49,406 bases of DNA, from contig LXQI01000037.1 of the NCBI GenBank assembly GCA_001683845.1, positions 1,365 through 50,770 on the forward strand, given 5' to 3'. Both the position numbers and the translations under genes were made by a program. Position 1 is the stretch's first letter. Each line of letters begins with the position of its first letter. The notes below the pieces were generated by a model. The model saw only the letters and a program-made list of their open reading frames with translations, was not told the DNA's origin and made no database searches. This document shows, piece after piece, positions 8,678 to 16,948 of this stretch. The DNA is from Erythrobacter sp. ANT-B3C2. GTDB taxonomy: Bacteria; Pseudomonadota; Alphaproteobacteria; Sphingomonadales; Sphingomonadaceae.

Positions 8678-10024
8678 ATGGCCGAACATGAATACGATCT
8701 CGTCACCATCGGCGCCGGCTCGGGCGGCGTGCGCGCCAGCCGCGCCGCCGCCGCGCTCGGCGCAAAAGTGGCGGTGGCGGAGGAACACCAGGTGGGTGGC
8801 ACCTGCGTCATCCGTGGCTGCGTGCCCAAGAAGATGCTCGTCTACGGCGCGCATTTCGCCGAAGACCTGCACGATGCCGGCAAGTTCGGCTGGAGCGTGG
8901 GCGAATGCCGGTTCGACTGGACGGTGCTGCGCGACAATGTGCTGGCCGAAGTGCAGCGCCTCAGCGGCCTCTACACGCAGACGCTTGAGAATCACGGCGT
9001 CACGCTCCTCGAAGAGCGCGCACGGGTCACCGGCCCCAACGAGGTGACGCTGGCGAGCGGCCGCGCGATCAGTGCCAAACACATCCTCATCGCCACCGGC
9101 GCCCGCCCGCATGTGCCCGATTGCCCGGGCCACGAGCACGGCATCACCTCGAACGAGGCGTTTCACCTCGAGGCGCTCCCCCGCCGCGTGCTGATCGCCG
9201 GCGGGGGCTACATCGCCAACGAATTCGCCGGCATCTTCCACCAGTTCGGCGCCAAGGTCACGATCATCAACCGCTCGGACCAGCTGCTGCGCGGCTATGA
9301 TGAATCGATGCGCGATCGGCTGCTGCAGATCTCACTGATGAAGGGTATCGATTTCCGCTTCAACGCCAGCTTCCGCGGGATCGAGAAGCTGGATGATGGC
9401 GCGCTGCTGGTCTCGATGACCGGGCACGATGATCTCGCGGTCGATTGCGTGATGTTCGCCACCGGCCGCCTGCCCAACACCGAAGGGCTGGGGCTGGCCG
9501 AGGTGGGCGTCGAACTGGGCCCGCGGGGCGAGATCAGGGTGGATCGCTTCAGCAAGAGCCGCGTCGACAGCATCCACGCGGTGGGCGATGTCACCGATCG
9601 CGTGCAGCTGACCCCGGTGGCGATCCGCGAGGGGCAGGCACTGGCCGAAACGCTGTTCGGCAACAATCCCACCAGCGTCAGCTACGATGCCATCCCCAGC
9701 GCGGTGTTCAGCCACCCACCGATCGCCGGGGTCGGGATGACCGAGAGCGAGGCACGCAACACGCTCGGCTCGATCCGCGTCTACCAATCCGATTTCAGGC
9801 CAATGAAGAACGTGCTTGCCGGCCGCACCGAACGCTCGCTCTACAAGATGATCTGCGAGGGCGATAATGGCCGCATTGTGGGCATCCACATGATCGGCCC
9901 CGATGCACCCGAGATCATGCAGGCCGCCGCGGTGGCGGTAAAGGCCGGCCTCACCAAGGCCGATTTCGACGCCACCGTGGCGATCCACCCCACCATGGCC
10001 GAGGAGCTGGTGCTGCTGCGCTAG
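8678..10024 (+). CDS. gor: Glutathione-disulfide reductase
   Basis: This flavoprotein reduces oxidised glutathione with NADPH in the cytoplasm. The 448-residue product begins with the FAD-binding motif TIGAGSGGVRASRAAAALGA. The redox-active disulfide is Cys43/Cys48 in GGTCVIRGCVPKK. A second nucleotide-binding motif follows (LIAGGGYIANEFAGIF), and the C-terminal dimer-interface motif VAIHPTMAEELV carries the catalytic His. The frame is open back to 8516, but the ATG at 8678 has an AGAAAGGG ribosome site and places the Rossmann motif correctly. It matches the alphaproteobacterial GR type (IRGCVPKK). With the peroxiredoxin at 28.1-28.6 kb, it would be part of thiol-based redox defence. Confidence 0.96.
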   Translation: MAEHEYDLVTIGAGSGGVRASRAAAALGAKVAVAEEHQVGGTCVIRGCVPKKMLVYGAHFAEDLHDAGKFGWSVGECRFDWTVLRDNVLAEVQRLSGLYTQTLENHGVTLLEERARVTGPNEVTLASGRAISAKHILIATGARPHVPDCPGHEHGITSNEAFHLEALPRRVLIAGGGYIANEFAGIFHQFGAKVTIINRSDQLLRGYDESMRDRLLQISLMKGIDFRFNASFRGIEKLDDGALLVSMTGHDDLAVDCVMFATGRLPNTEGLGLAEVGVELGPRGEIRVDRFSKSRVDSIHAVGDVTDRVQLTPVAIREGQALAETLFGNNPTSVSYDAIPSAVFSHPPIAGVGMTESEARNTLGSIRVYQSDFRPMKNVLAGRTERSLYKMICEGDNGRIVGIHMIGPDAPEIMQAAAVAVKAGLTKADFDATVAIHPTMAEELVLLR

Positions 10025-10056
10025 CCTCGCGCGCCGACGATCCGCTGGAAAGCCAG

Positions 10057-10506
10057 ATGACCCCTACACTGTTCACCATCGGCTACCAGCAGGCAACCCA
10101 GCCGGCGGTGCTCGCCGCGCTGGCCGCAGCGCGGGTGGAACTGCTGGCGGATGTCCGCGCACGGCCGCTCTCGCGCCGGCCCGGCTTCTCCAAGACCGCG
10201 CTCAAGGCCGCCGTCGAGGAGGCGGGCATGGAATACCGCCACTTCCGCCACGTCGGAACCCCACCGGAAGGTCGCGAGGCGGCACGCCGGGGCGATTACG
10301 AGACGCTGGCGCGGGTCTATGCCGGCCAGCTCGAATTGCCCGAGGCACTGGCCGACATGGCCGCCCTCCGCCAGCTCGCGCTCGCCCGGCCAACCTGCCT
10401 GCTGTGCTTTTGCCGCGAAGCCGCTCACTGCCACCGCAGCCTGCTCGCCAGCGAATTGCTTGCCGATTTCACCCGCACCGACTTGCACCCATCAGGGGCC
10501 ACCTGA
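10057..10506 (+). CDS. DUF488 family protein
   Basis: A 149-residue protein of the DUF488 family. Family features are the opening LFTIGYQ, the ADVRARPLSRRPGFSK segment with its Asp-Val-Arg core, and the closing CLLCFCREAAHCHRSLLA with three Cys and two His. The Cys/His cluster is conserved in the family and may bind a metal, but no reaction is established. The ATG at 10057 follows GGAAAG. It lies 32 bases after gor and 84 bases before the DUF421 gene, all on the plus strand, so a gor-DUF488-DUF421 transcript is possible. Confidence 0.88.
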   Translation: MTPTLFTIGYQQATQPAVLAALAAARVELLADVRARPLSRRPGFSKTALKAAVEEAGMEYRHFRHVGTPPEGREAARRGDYETLARVYAGQLELPEALADMAALRQLALARPTCLLCFCREAAHCHRSLLASELLADFTRTDLHPSGAT

Positions 10507-10590
10507 CCACCTCCCTCCCCGCCGCTCAGGCGCGGCCAGCACATCTCAGCGCCGCTCCGGAAACACGCACCGGAACCGTCCTGCGATCCG

Positions 10591-11154
10591 ATGCGCTTGG
10601 AGAGGGTGGACATTGCCGCCATCTTCTTCGACGACTGGAGCGCGATCGGCCGCACCATCATCGCCGCGCTGGTGGCTTATGCAGGGCTGGTGCTGGTGCT
10701 GCGGATCAGCGGCAAGCGCACGCTTTCCAAGCTCAACGCCTTCGATCTCGTCGTCACAGTGGCGCTCGGCTCCACGCTGGCGACGGTCCTGCTCAGCGCC
10801 GATGTCGCTTTGGCGGAGGGGCTGGTCGCCTTCGCCATGCTGGTCGCCCTGCAATGGATCGTCACCCGCCTGTCGGTTGCCTGGGCGCCGATCCGCAAGA
10901 TCACCCGCTCCAACGCCCGGATGCTGCTGGAGAACGGCAATTACATCGAACAGGCTTTGCGCGACGAACGCGTCACCCATGCCGAGGTGGAACAGGCCGC
11001 GCGCAAGCAGGGCTTCGGCGACCTTTCCGATCTCGCCGCCGTGGTGCTCGAAACGGACGGCTCGTTCAGCGTAATCGCGAATGACAAGGCCGGCAGCCGC
11101 AGCGCGATGCAGTCGTTGGCCAAGTACAATCCAGCCGGGGGTGAGGAGCGCTAG
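10591..11154 (+). CDS. DUF421 (YetF-like) membrane protein
   Basis: The 187-residue product fits the DUF421/YetF family. It has three N-terminal hydrophobic segments (about residues 20-40, 47-72 and 76-95), then the conserved LRISGKRTLSKLNAFDLVVT signature between the first two, and a soluble C-terminal domain with MLLENGNYIEQALR and a segment ending ETDGSFSVI. The function is unknown; YetF homologues are membrane-anchored and have been linked to spore or stress biology in Bacillus. It ends one base before the aroB stop on the opposite strand, so the two transcripts collide with no terminator between them. Confidence 0.88.
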   Translation: MRLERVDIAAIFFDDWSAIGRTIIAALVAYAGLVLVLRISGKRTLSKLNAFDLVVTVALGSTLATVLLSADVALAEGLVAFAMLVALQWIVTRLSVAWAPIRKITRSNARMLLENGNYIEQALRDERVTHAEVEQAARKQGFGDLSDLAAVVLETDGSFSVIANDKAGSRSAMQSLAKYNPAGGEER

Positions 11155-11155
11155 A

Positions 11156-12265
11156 TCAGTGCGCCTGCAGTTCCTCGTCGAGGAAGGCGGCCACCTCGTC
11201 CAGCGCCACCTTTCGATCGAGAAACGCCTCGCCGATGCCGCGCAGCAGCACGAAGGGCAGGGTGCCCGCGTCCATTTTTTTGTCGTAAAGCATATGGCTT
11301 GCGAGCCGCTTGCCACCTGCTTGAAGGCCCAATGCAGCCAGTTCGCTGGGAAGTCCGGCGGCGTCTATCGCCCTTGCAATTCGCCCTGCATCGGCTTCGC
11401 CCATCAGCCCGACCCGTGCGGAAAAACGCGCTGCCAGCACCATGCCGAGCGCCACCGCCTCGCCATGCAGCAACCGGTCGGAAAAGCCGCTCTCCGCCTC
11501 CAGCGCATGGCCGAAGGTGTGGCCGAGGTTCAGCAGAGCGCGCGCCCCGGTGGTCTCGCGCTCGTCCTCGGCGACGATGCGGGCCTTCTCGGAAACGCTG
11601 ACGCGCACCGCATATTCGCGGGATCCCCGGTCGCCGGCCAGCAGCCCGCGCGCATTCTCCTCGCACCAGGCGAAGAACGACGCATCGCCCAGCACGCCGT
11701 ATTTGAGCACCTCGGCATAGCCGGCGCGCAGCTGGCGCGGGGGCAGGGTGCCCAGCGCGTCGAGATCGGCCAGCACCAGTGCGGGCTGGTGGAACGCGCC
11801 GACCAGGTTCTTGCCCGACGCGCAATTGATCGCTGTCTTGCCGCCCACCGAGCTATCGACCTGCGCCAGCAGCGTGGTCGGCAGCTGGACGAAGCCGCAG
11901 CCGCGCTTGAGGACCGCGGCGGCAAAGCCGGTGAGATCACCGACGACGCCGCCGCCCAGCGCAAGGATATGGTCACCCCGCTCCACCTCCTCGGCCAGCA
12001 GCCAGTCCACCGTGCGGGCCAACTCCTGCCAGCTCTTGGCCTGCTCGCCCGGGGCGTGAACCAGCCAGCGCGGCTCGTGCCCGGCTTCGCGCAGGGCAGC
12101 CTCCACCGGCGCGCTCCACAGGCGATGGACGTTCGCATCGGTGACGATCGGCACCCGGCGCTTGCGCAGCAGCGGCCCGCATTCGGCCGCAAGGTTCGCC
12201 AGCAGGCCGCCGCCCACCCGCACCTCGTAGGAGCGGCCCGCCAGCGCCACATTGATCACAGCCAT
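11156..12265 (-). CDS. aroB: 3-dehydroquinate synthase
   Basis: The second step of the shikimate pathway: cyclisation of DAHP to 3-dehydroquinate, using NAD and a divalent metal. The 369-residue protein contains the NAD-binding region LALGGGVVGDLTGFAAAVLK, the substrate-binding segment TTLLAQVDSSVGGKTAIN, and the metal-binding NLGHTFGHALE. The length is normal for the family. The start ATG at 12265 overlaps the last bases of aroK, so the two are translationally coupled. The gene ends tail-to-tail with the DUF421 gene. It provides chorismate precursors for aromatic amino acids, folate and quinones. Confidence 0.96.
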   Translation of the reverse strand: MAVINVALAGRSYEVRVGGGLLANLAAECGPLLRKRRVPIVTDANVHRLWSAPVEAALREAGHEPRWLVHAPGEQAKSWQELARTVDWLLAEEVERGDHILALGGGVVGDLTGFAAAVLKRGCGFVQLPTTLLAQVDSSVGGKTAINCASGKNLVGAFHQPALVLADLDALGTLPPRQLRAGYAEVLKYGVLGDASFFAWCEENARGLLAGDRGSREYAVRVSVSEKARIVAEDERETTGARALLNLGHTFGHALEAESGFSDRLLHGEAVALGMVLAARFSARVGLMGEADAGRIARAIDAAGLPSELAALGLQAGGKRLASHMLYDKKMDAGTLPFVLLRGIGEAFLDRKVALDEVAAFLDEELQAH

Positions 12266-12825
12266 TGTTCCAGCCCCTCGATGATCCGCCGGACGGTGTC
12301 GCCATGCGGGCCGTTCTCGCTCATCACCTTGATCGGAGCCAGCGCATAGGCGCTCTCGCGCTCAGCCTTCAACCGGGCGACGATCTCGGCCGGATCGCCC
12401 CCGCGCAGCAGCGGGCGCGTGTCCCTGCGCGTCACCCGGTCCACCAGCGTCGCAATGTCCGTATCGAGCCACACGGCGATCCCACGCTCGAGGATCATCG
12501 CGCGCGTATCCGGCTGCACGAAGGCGCCGCCCCCGGTGGCGATCACCCGCGGGGCACCTTCCAGCAGCCGCGCGATCACCCGGCGCTCGCCATCGCGGAA
12601 CGAGGGCTCGCCGAAGCGCTCGAAGATCTCGGAAACACTCATCTGCGCGGCCGCTTCGATCTCGTTGTCGGCATCGGCGAACGGCAGCGCGAGGGTGGCG
12701 GCCAGCCGGCGCCCAAGGCTGGACTTGCCCACGCCCATCATGCCGACCAGCACCACCGGCTGTCTCAGCCGAGCGGCGAGCGCCCGCGCGCCGGCGCCGC
12801 TGGAGGTCCTCGGCTCGATGGTCAT
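12256..12825 (-). CDS. aroK: Shikimate kinase
   Basis: Shikimate kinase phosphorylates shikimate with ATP, the fifth step of the pathway. The 189-residue product has a P-loop GMMGVGKS at residues 28-35, the shikimate-binding ADADNEIE, a Gly-rich ATGGGAFVQ loop and the lid region RDTRPLLRGGDP. The open frame continues upstream to 13317, but that part runs antisense through the following plus-strand genes. The ATG at 12825 fits family length, with about 20 extra N-terminal residues relative to E. coli AroK. It overlaps aroB by 10 bases. The intergenic space to the divergent plus-strand genes is 81 bases. Confidence 0.95.
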   Translation of the reverse strand: MTIEPRTSSGAGARALAARLRQPVVLVGMMGVGKSSLGRRLAATLALPFADADNEIEAAAQMSVSEIFERFGEPSFRDGERRVIARLLEGAPRVIATGGGAFVQPDTRAMILERGIAVWLDTDIATLVDRVTRRDTRPLLRGGDPAEIVARLKAERESAYALAPIKVMSENGPHGDTVRRIIEGLEQWL

Positions 12826-12906
12826 TGCCGCCAGCGCTATAGTTGGGCTAACCGCCTGCGCAAGCATGCGAAGGATGCACCGCAATTGGCCACGCGCCCA
12901 CACACG

Positions 12907-13044
12907 ATGAACTGGGGACGGGTACGCCTGGTGCTGCTGGTGCTGCTGGCGCTGATCCTGCTGTTCGCCTGGATCGACGGCGGGCGCGAGCCGCAGCGCC
13001 TGATCGAGCAACCGGTGGCGCTGCCGGGCGGGGGCACCCGATGA
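12907..13044 (+). CDS. Small single-pass membrane protein
   Basis: A 45-residue open frame starts at the ATG of 12907 with a basic start (MNWGRVR), a strongly hydrophobic helix at about residues 8-23 and a soluble tail ending GGGTR. Its stop overlaps the start of the next gene as ATGA, so translation is almost certainly coupled. I do not recognise a named family. The topology (positively charged N-terminus, one helix, 20-residue tail) fits an inner-membrane anchor with the tail in the periplasm. It could be an accessory peptide for the proline-rich exported protein it is coupled to. The coupling and the GC-rich codon use support expression. Confidence 0.6.
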   Translation: MNWGRVRLVLLVLLALILLFAWIDGGREPQRLIEQPVALPGGGTR

Positions 13045-14945
13045 GACGCGCTTTGACGCATGGCGCGCTGTTGGCGGGCGCCGCGCTCGCGCTTGGGTCG
13101 ACCGTCGCGCTGGCCGCGCCCGAATCGCTGCTGCCACCGAGCTTCCGCACGCCGAGCCCTGCGCCACCGCCACCGCCCACGCCGGCTCCCGCCCCGGCTC
13201 CGGCTCCTCCGCCCCAAGCGGTGCCGGCCCCGGCACCCGCTCCTGCGCGCCCGGCACCCGCTCCCTCGCCGGTGATCCAGCCGCTGCCGACCGGCCCGAG
13301 CCAGCCCTCGTCCCCAACTATGGTCGCACCGACGCCGGCGCTTCCTGCGGGACTCAGCCGGCTGCCCTCCCTGCGCGAACTGGAGCGGATGGACGAGGAC
13401 GAGTTCAACCAGCTGTTCGGCCTCGTTCCGAAGTACGATATTCCGCCCGGCGCCCGCCGCGCCGTGCGCCAGGTCGGGGTGATCGGGGCAGGAGAGGGCG
13501 GCCTGCCGGTCAATTCGCTGGCCTCCCAACCGCCCGCGCTGGTGCTCGCCGCGCTGGCCGGGATCCGTCAGCCGCTGGTCTCGCGGTGGGGGCACATTCT
13601 GCTGCGTCGTACCCTGGCCAGCCGGCTGGAGGCGCCGCGTGGGATGAGCCCGGTGGCCTTCGCTACCCTGCGGGCCGATCTGCTCAACCGCATCGGCGAG
13701 GGAGCAGCGGCGCGCGCGCTGGTGCAGGACATCGATTCCGCCAATTACACGCCCGCCCTCGCTGGTGTGGCGATCGATTCCTATCTTGCCACCGGCGATA
13801 TTCTCGGCATTTGCCCGGTCGCGCAGCTGCGAGGCACCCTGCGCGAGGATGCCGAGTGGGACATGGTGCGGGCGATCTGCCGCGCTCATTCCGGCGATCC
13901 GCGCGAGGCCGAGCGCCAGCTTGACCGGGCACTGGCGCGAGACGAAGCTCCCGAGATCGATCTGCGGCTGGCCCAGCGCTATGCCTATGCGGCGGGTGGC
14001 GCCCGGCGCGCGGTCAATATCGAGTGGGACGGTGTCGAGGAGCTGACCCCATGGCGCCACGGCCTGGCCCGTTCGCTCGGGATGGAACTGCCCGAGGCGT
14101 TCGACGGTGCAGCGGCGCGCCTTGGGATTGGCGACGTGCTGAACCCGGCCGTGCCGCTGACCCGCCGGGTCGAGAGAGCCGACCGCGCGGCCGAGCGCGG
14201 CATCCTGTCCTCGGCGGCGATGGTCGATCTCTATGCCCAACTCTGGGCCGATCAGGGGGTGGCAGACGAGGCGAAGGAGCCCGCCGGCCGCCTGCGTGCT
14301 GCCTATGTGGCGAGCAGCGCGGCTGGGCGCCTCGCGGCGATGCGCACGCTGTGGAACGCGCAGCGGTCCGATGGCGCGCTCTATGGCCGGCAGGTGCTCA
14401 CCGCCTATGCCGCCGCGCGCCTGGTCCCGGCCGAACCGCTGGTGGAAGAGGCGCCGGCACTGGTCGCCTCGATGCTGGCCGCCGGGCTCGATCGCAACGC
14501 GATGCGCTGGGCACCGCTGGTGCCCGACGGCGGGCTCGCGTGGGCGCAGTTGGCGCTGGCCGACCCGGATAACGCTGGGCAGGTTAGTGGCGGTGCACTC
14601 GACAGTTTCGTCAATGACGATGGAAGCGAGGCCAAGCGCAAGGCGCAGTTTCTCGTGGCCGGGCTGGCCGGGCTCGGGCGGCTCGACATGGGCACGGCGA
14701 ACAGCATTGCCGGCCGGCTGGACGTGGCGCTCACCCGGCAGAGCCCGTGGGCCGAGCGGATCGACCGCGCGGCCGAGCTCGGCAACCCCACGCTGGTTGC
14801 GCTGCTGGCGGCGGTGGGTATGCAGGGCGAGGGGTGGGAGCGGATGACCGCGCGCCAGCTGTTCCACATAGTGCGCGCGCTGAACCAGGTGGGCCTCGGT
14901 GCCGAGGCACGGATGATCGCCGCCGAGGCGGTCGCGCGCGCCTGA
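13041..14945 (+). CDS. Exported proline-rich alpha-helical protein of unknown function
   Basis: A 634-residue protein with a clear signal peptide (MRRALTHGALLAGAALALGS, cleavage likely after ALA at about 28). It is followed by a Pro/Ala low-complexity stretch from about residue 36 to 85 (repeated PAP units). The rest is Ala/Leu/Arg-rich and looks wholly helical, with pairs of helices reminiscent of TPR or Sel1-like solenoids, though no single repeat motif is convincing. The proline segment could span the periplasm or peptidoglycan. There is no catalytic motif. It is coupled by ATGA overlap to the small membrane protein upstream and lies 25 bases before xerD. I do not recognise a characterised homologue. 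A role in envelope organisation is inference from the signal peptide only. Confidence 0.8.
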   Translation: MRRALTHGALLAGAALALGSTVALAAPESLLPPSFRTPSPAPPPPPTPAPAPAPAPPPQAVPAPAPAPARPAPAPSPVIQPLPTGPSQPSSPTMVAPTPALPAGLSRLPSLRELERMDEDEFNQLFGLVPKYDIPPGARRAVRQVGVIGAGEGGLPVNSLASQPPALVLAALAGIRQPLVSRWGHILLRRTLASRLEAPRGMSPVAFATLRADLLNRIGEGAAARALVQDIDSANYTPALAGVAIDSYLATGDILGICPVAQLRGTLREDAEWDMVRAICRAHSGDPREAERQLDRALARDEAPEIDLRLAQRYAYAAGGARRAVNIEWDGVEELTPWRHGLARSLGMELPEAFDGAAARLGIGDVLNPAVPLTRRVERADRAAERGILSSAAMVDLYAQLWADQGVADEAKEPAGRLRAAYVASSAAGRLAAMRTLWNAQRSDGALYGRQVLTAYAAARLVPAEPLVEEAPALVASMLAAGLDRNAMRWAPLVPDGGLAWAQLALADPDNAGQVSGGALDSFVNDDGSEAKRKAQFLVAGLAGLGRLDMGTANSIAGRLDVALTRQSPWAERIDRAAELGNPTLVALLAAVGMQGEGWERMTARQLFHIVRALNQVGLGAEARMIAAEAVARA

Positions 14946-14970
14946 TCGCCGCTGCGGCCGAGCCGGCACC

Positions 14971-15849
14971 ATGTCTACCGAGATCGACGCATTTCTCGCA
15001 ATGATGGCGGCCGAGCGCGGTGCGGCCCCTAACACGCTCGCTGCCTATCGCCGCGACCTGGAAGGCGCCGAGGCGCTGGCCGGCCCGCTAGCAAGCGCCG
15101 GGCCCGAGCGGATTGAGCGCCTTGCCGGTCACTGGGCGGAGCTTGCGCCCGCCAGCTTGGCCCGCAAGGCCTCCGCGCTGCGCCAGTTCTACGGCTTTCT
15201 CGTGGAGGAAGGGCTGCGCGGGGACGATCCCTCCGCCGCACTCCCGCGCCCCTCCGCCCGGCGCAAGCTGCCCCGGACGCTCGACCATGCGCAGATCGCC
15301 GCGCTGTTCGAGCGGGCCGAGCTGGAGGCGGGCAGCGGCCGACCGCCAGCGCTGCGGCTGCTGGCCTTGCTGGAGCTGCTCTACGGCTCGGGCCTGCGCG
15401 CCACCGAGCTGGTCTCGCTGCCGCTCAGCGCCGTCCCGCGCGACGCGCCGTTCCTCACCGTCACCGGCAAGGGCGCCAAGCAGCGGATGGTGCCCGTCTC
15501 CACCCGCGCCCGCGCCGCGCTCAGCGCCTGGCTGGCGGTGCGCCCAGCCGGCGCACGCCACCTGTTCCCCTCGCGCAAGACCCACCTCACCCGCATCCGC
15601 CTGTTCCAGCTGCTGAAGGATCTGGCCGCGCGGGCCGACCTCAACCCGGCCAAGGTCAGCCCGCACGTGCTGCGCCACGCCTTCGCCACCCATTTGCTGG
15701 AGGGCGGCGCGGATCTGCGCGTGCTGCAAACGCTGCTCGGCCATGCTGACATCGCCTCCACGCAGATCTACACCCATGTCGATGCCGCGCGGCTGGTCGC
15801 TCTGGTCAACGAGCGCCATCCCCTTGCGGCGCGGGCGAGCGGCGGTTAG
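14971..15849 (+). CDS. xerD: Tyrosine recombinase XerD (or XerC)
   Basis: A site-specific tyrosine recombinase that resolves chromosome dimers at dif together with its partner. The 292-residue chain has an N-terminal SAM-like core-binding domain (residues 1-90) and a catalytic domain with Arg143 (GLRATELVSL), Lys167 (TGKGAK), His232 and Arg235 (HVLRHAFATH), His258 (LLGHADIAS) and the nucleophile Tyr267 (STQIYTHV). All catalytic residues are present. The length and its place next to aroK/aroB and accA are typical of the housekeeping XerD of sphingomonads rather than a phage integrase. No second recombinase or obvious dif site is in the window. Confidence 0.92.
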   Translation: MSTEIDAFLAMMAAERGAAPNTLAAYRRDLEGAEALAGPLASAGPERIERLAGHWAELAPASLARKASALRQFYGFLVEEGLRGDDPSAALPRPSARRKLPRTLDHAQIAALFERAELEAGSGRPPALRLLALLELLYGSGLRATELVSLPLSAVPRDAPFLTVTGKGAKQRMVPVSTRARAALSAWLAVRPAGARHLFPSRKTHLTRIRLFQLLKDLAARADLNPAKVSPHVLRHAFATHLLEGGADLRVLQTLLGHADIASTQIYTHVDAARLVALVNERHPLAARASGG

Positions 15850-15859
15850 CGCAGAGTAC

Positions 15860-16846
15860 ATGATCTCCTACCTCGATTTCGAGAAGCCCGTCGCCGAACT
15901 CGAGGCGCGCATCAACGAACTGCGTGCCGCTGCCGCCGGAGACGCCCAGGTCGACATTTCGTCCGAACTGCGCCGGCTGGAGGGCAAGAGTGCCGAGCTG
16001 CTCGCCGCCACCTATGCCCAGCTGACCCCTTGGCAGAAGACGCAGGTCGCCCGTCACCCGGCCCGGCCGCATTTCCGCGATTATGTCGCTCACGCCTTCG
16101 AGGAGTTCGTGCCGCTGGGCGGGGACCGCTGCTTTGGCGAGGACCGGGCGATCATGGGCGGGTTCGCCACGCTCGGTGGGCGGCGGATCATGCTGCTGGG
16201 GCACGAGAAGGGGCACGATACGCAGACGCGGATCGCGCACAATTTCGGCATGGGCAAGCCCGAGGGCTATCGCAAGGCGGTGCGCCTGATGGAACTTGCC
16301 GGCCGCTTCGGCCTGCCGGTGGTGACGCTGGTGGATACGTCGGGCGCCTTCCCCGGCATCGAGGCCGAGGAGCGCGGCCAGGCCGAGGCGATCGCCCGCT
16401 CGACCGAGGCGTGCCTTGCGCTGCCCGTGCCGATGGTGGCGGCGATCGTGGGCGAGGGCGGCTCGGGCGGGGCGGTGGCGCTCGCCAGTACCGAGCGCGT
16501 GTTGATGTTCGAACATGCGGTCTACTCCGTCATCTCGCCCGAGGGGTGCGCGTCGATCCTCTGGCGCACCGCGGAGAAGGCGCCGCAAGCGGCTGAGGCG
16601 ATGAAGCTGACGGCGCAGGACCTGAAGGCGCTGGGGGTGATCGACCGCATCGTGCCCGAGCCGCCCGGTGGCGCCCAGCGCGACCCGGTGGCCGCCGCGC
16701 AGGCGCTCGGAGCAGCATTGGGAGAGGAGCTCGACGCGCTTGCCGGCAAGTCGCCCGGGCAGCTGCGCGAGCAGCGGGAGGAGCGATTCCTCGGGCTCGG
16801 TGAGGGCCAGCCAACGTCTAGGGGAAAACCCCGAGCGGGAACATAG
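15860..16846 (+). CDS. accA: Acetyl-CoA carboxylase carboxyltransferase subunit alpha
   Basis: The alpha subunit of the carboxyltransferase makes malonyl-CoA for fatty acid synthesis, in complex with AccD. The 328-residue product opens with the family-typical YLDFEKPVAELEARINELR. It contains the crotonase-like core (FGEDRAIMGGFATLGGRRIM, GHEKGHDTQTRIAHNFGM, LVDTSGAFPGIEAEERGQAE, VGEGGSGGAVALAS and the SPEGCASILWR segment). The ATG at 15860 lies only 10 bases after xerD. A C-terminal extension of about ten residues beyond the usual FLGLG ending is present. Zinc is carried by AccD, not by this subunit. Confidence 0.96.
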   Translation: MISYLDFEKPVAELEARINELRAAAAGDAQVDISSELRRLEGKSAELLAATYAQLTPWQKTQVARHPARPHFRDYVAHAFEEFVPLGGDRCFGEDRAIMGGFATLGGRRIMLLGHEKGHDTQTRIAHNFGMGKPEGYRKAVRLMELAGRFGLPVVTLVDTSGAFPGIEAEERGQAEAIARSTEACLALPVPMVAAIVGEGGSGGAVALASTERVLMFEHAVYSVISPEGCASILWRTAEKAPQAAEAMKLTAQDLKALGVIDRIVPEPPGGAQRDPVAAAQALGAALGEELDALAGKSPGQLREQREERFLGLGEGQPTSRGKPRAGT

Positions 16847-16948
16847 CCGGGCCATCATCCATTGGCCCGGCAAGAAGCCGAGGCGCTCCGATCAGGCCCG
16901 GGGCGCCATACAGGGCGGCAAAGATCAGTGCCCGATGAGGAGTTGCCC

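Noticed and set aside
12837-15035. Very long minus-strand frame of 732 codons, and similar long frames at 22433-24043, 28540-30258, 33486-35336 and 45634-47316
   Set aside because: They are antisense to well-supported genes. High GC content makes stop codons rare in such frames; the products are His/Arg/Gly-rich and match no family.
14971-15849. XerD as a phage or island integrase
   Set aside because: All features and the neighbours aroK/aroB and accA fit the housekeeping recombinase; no attachment repeats or phage genes nearby.
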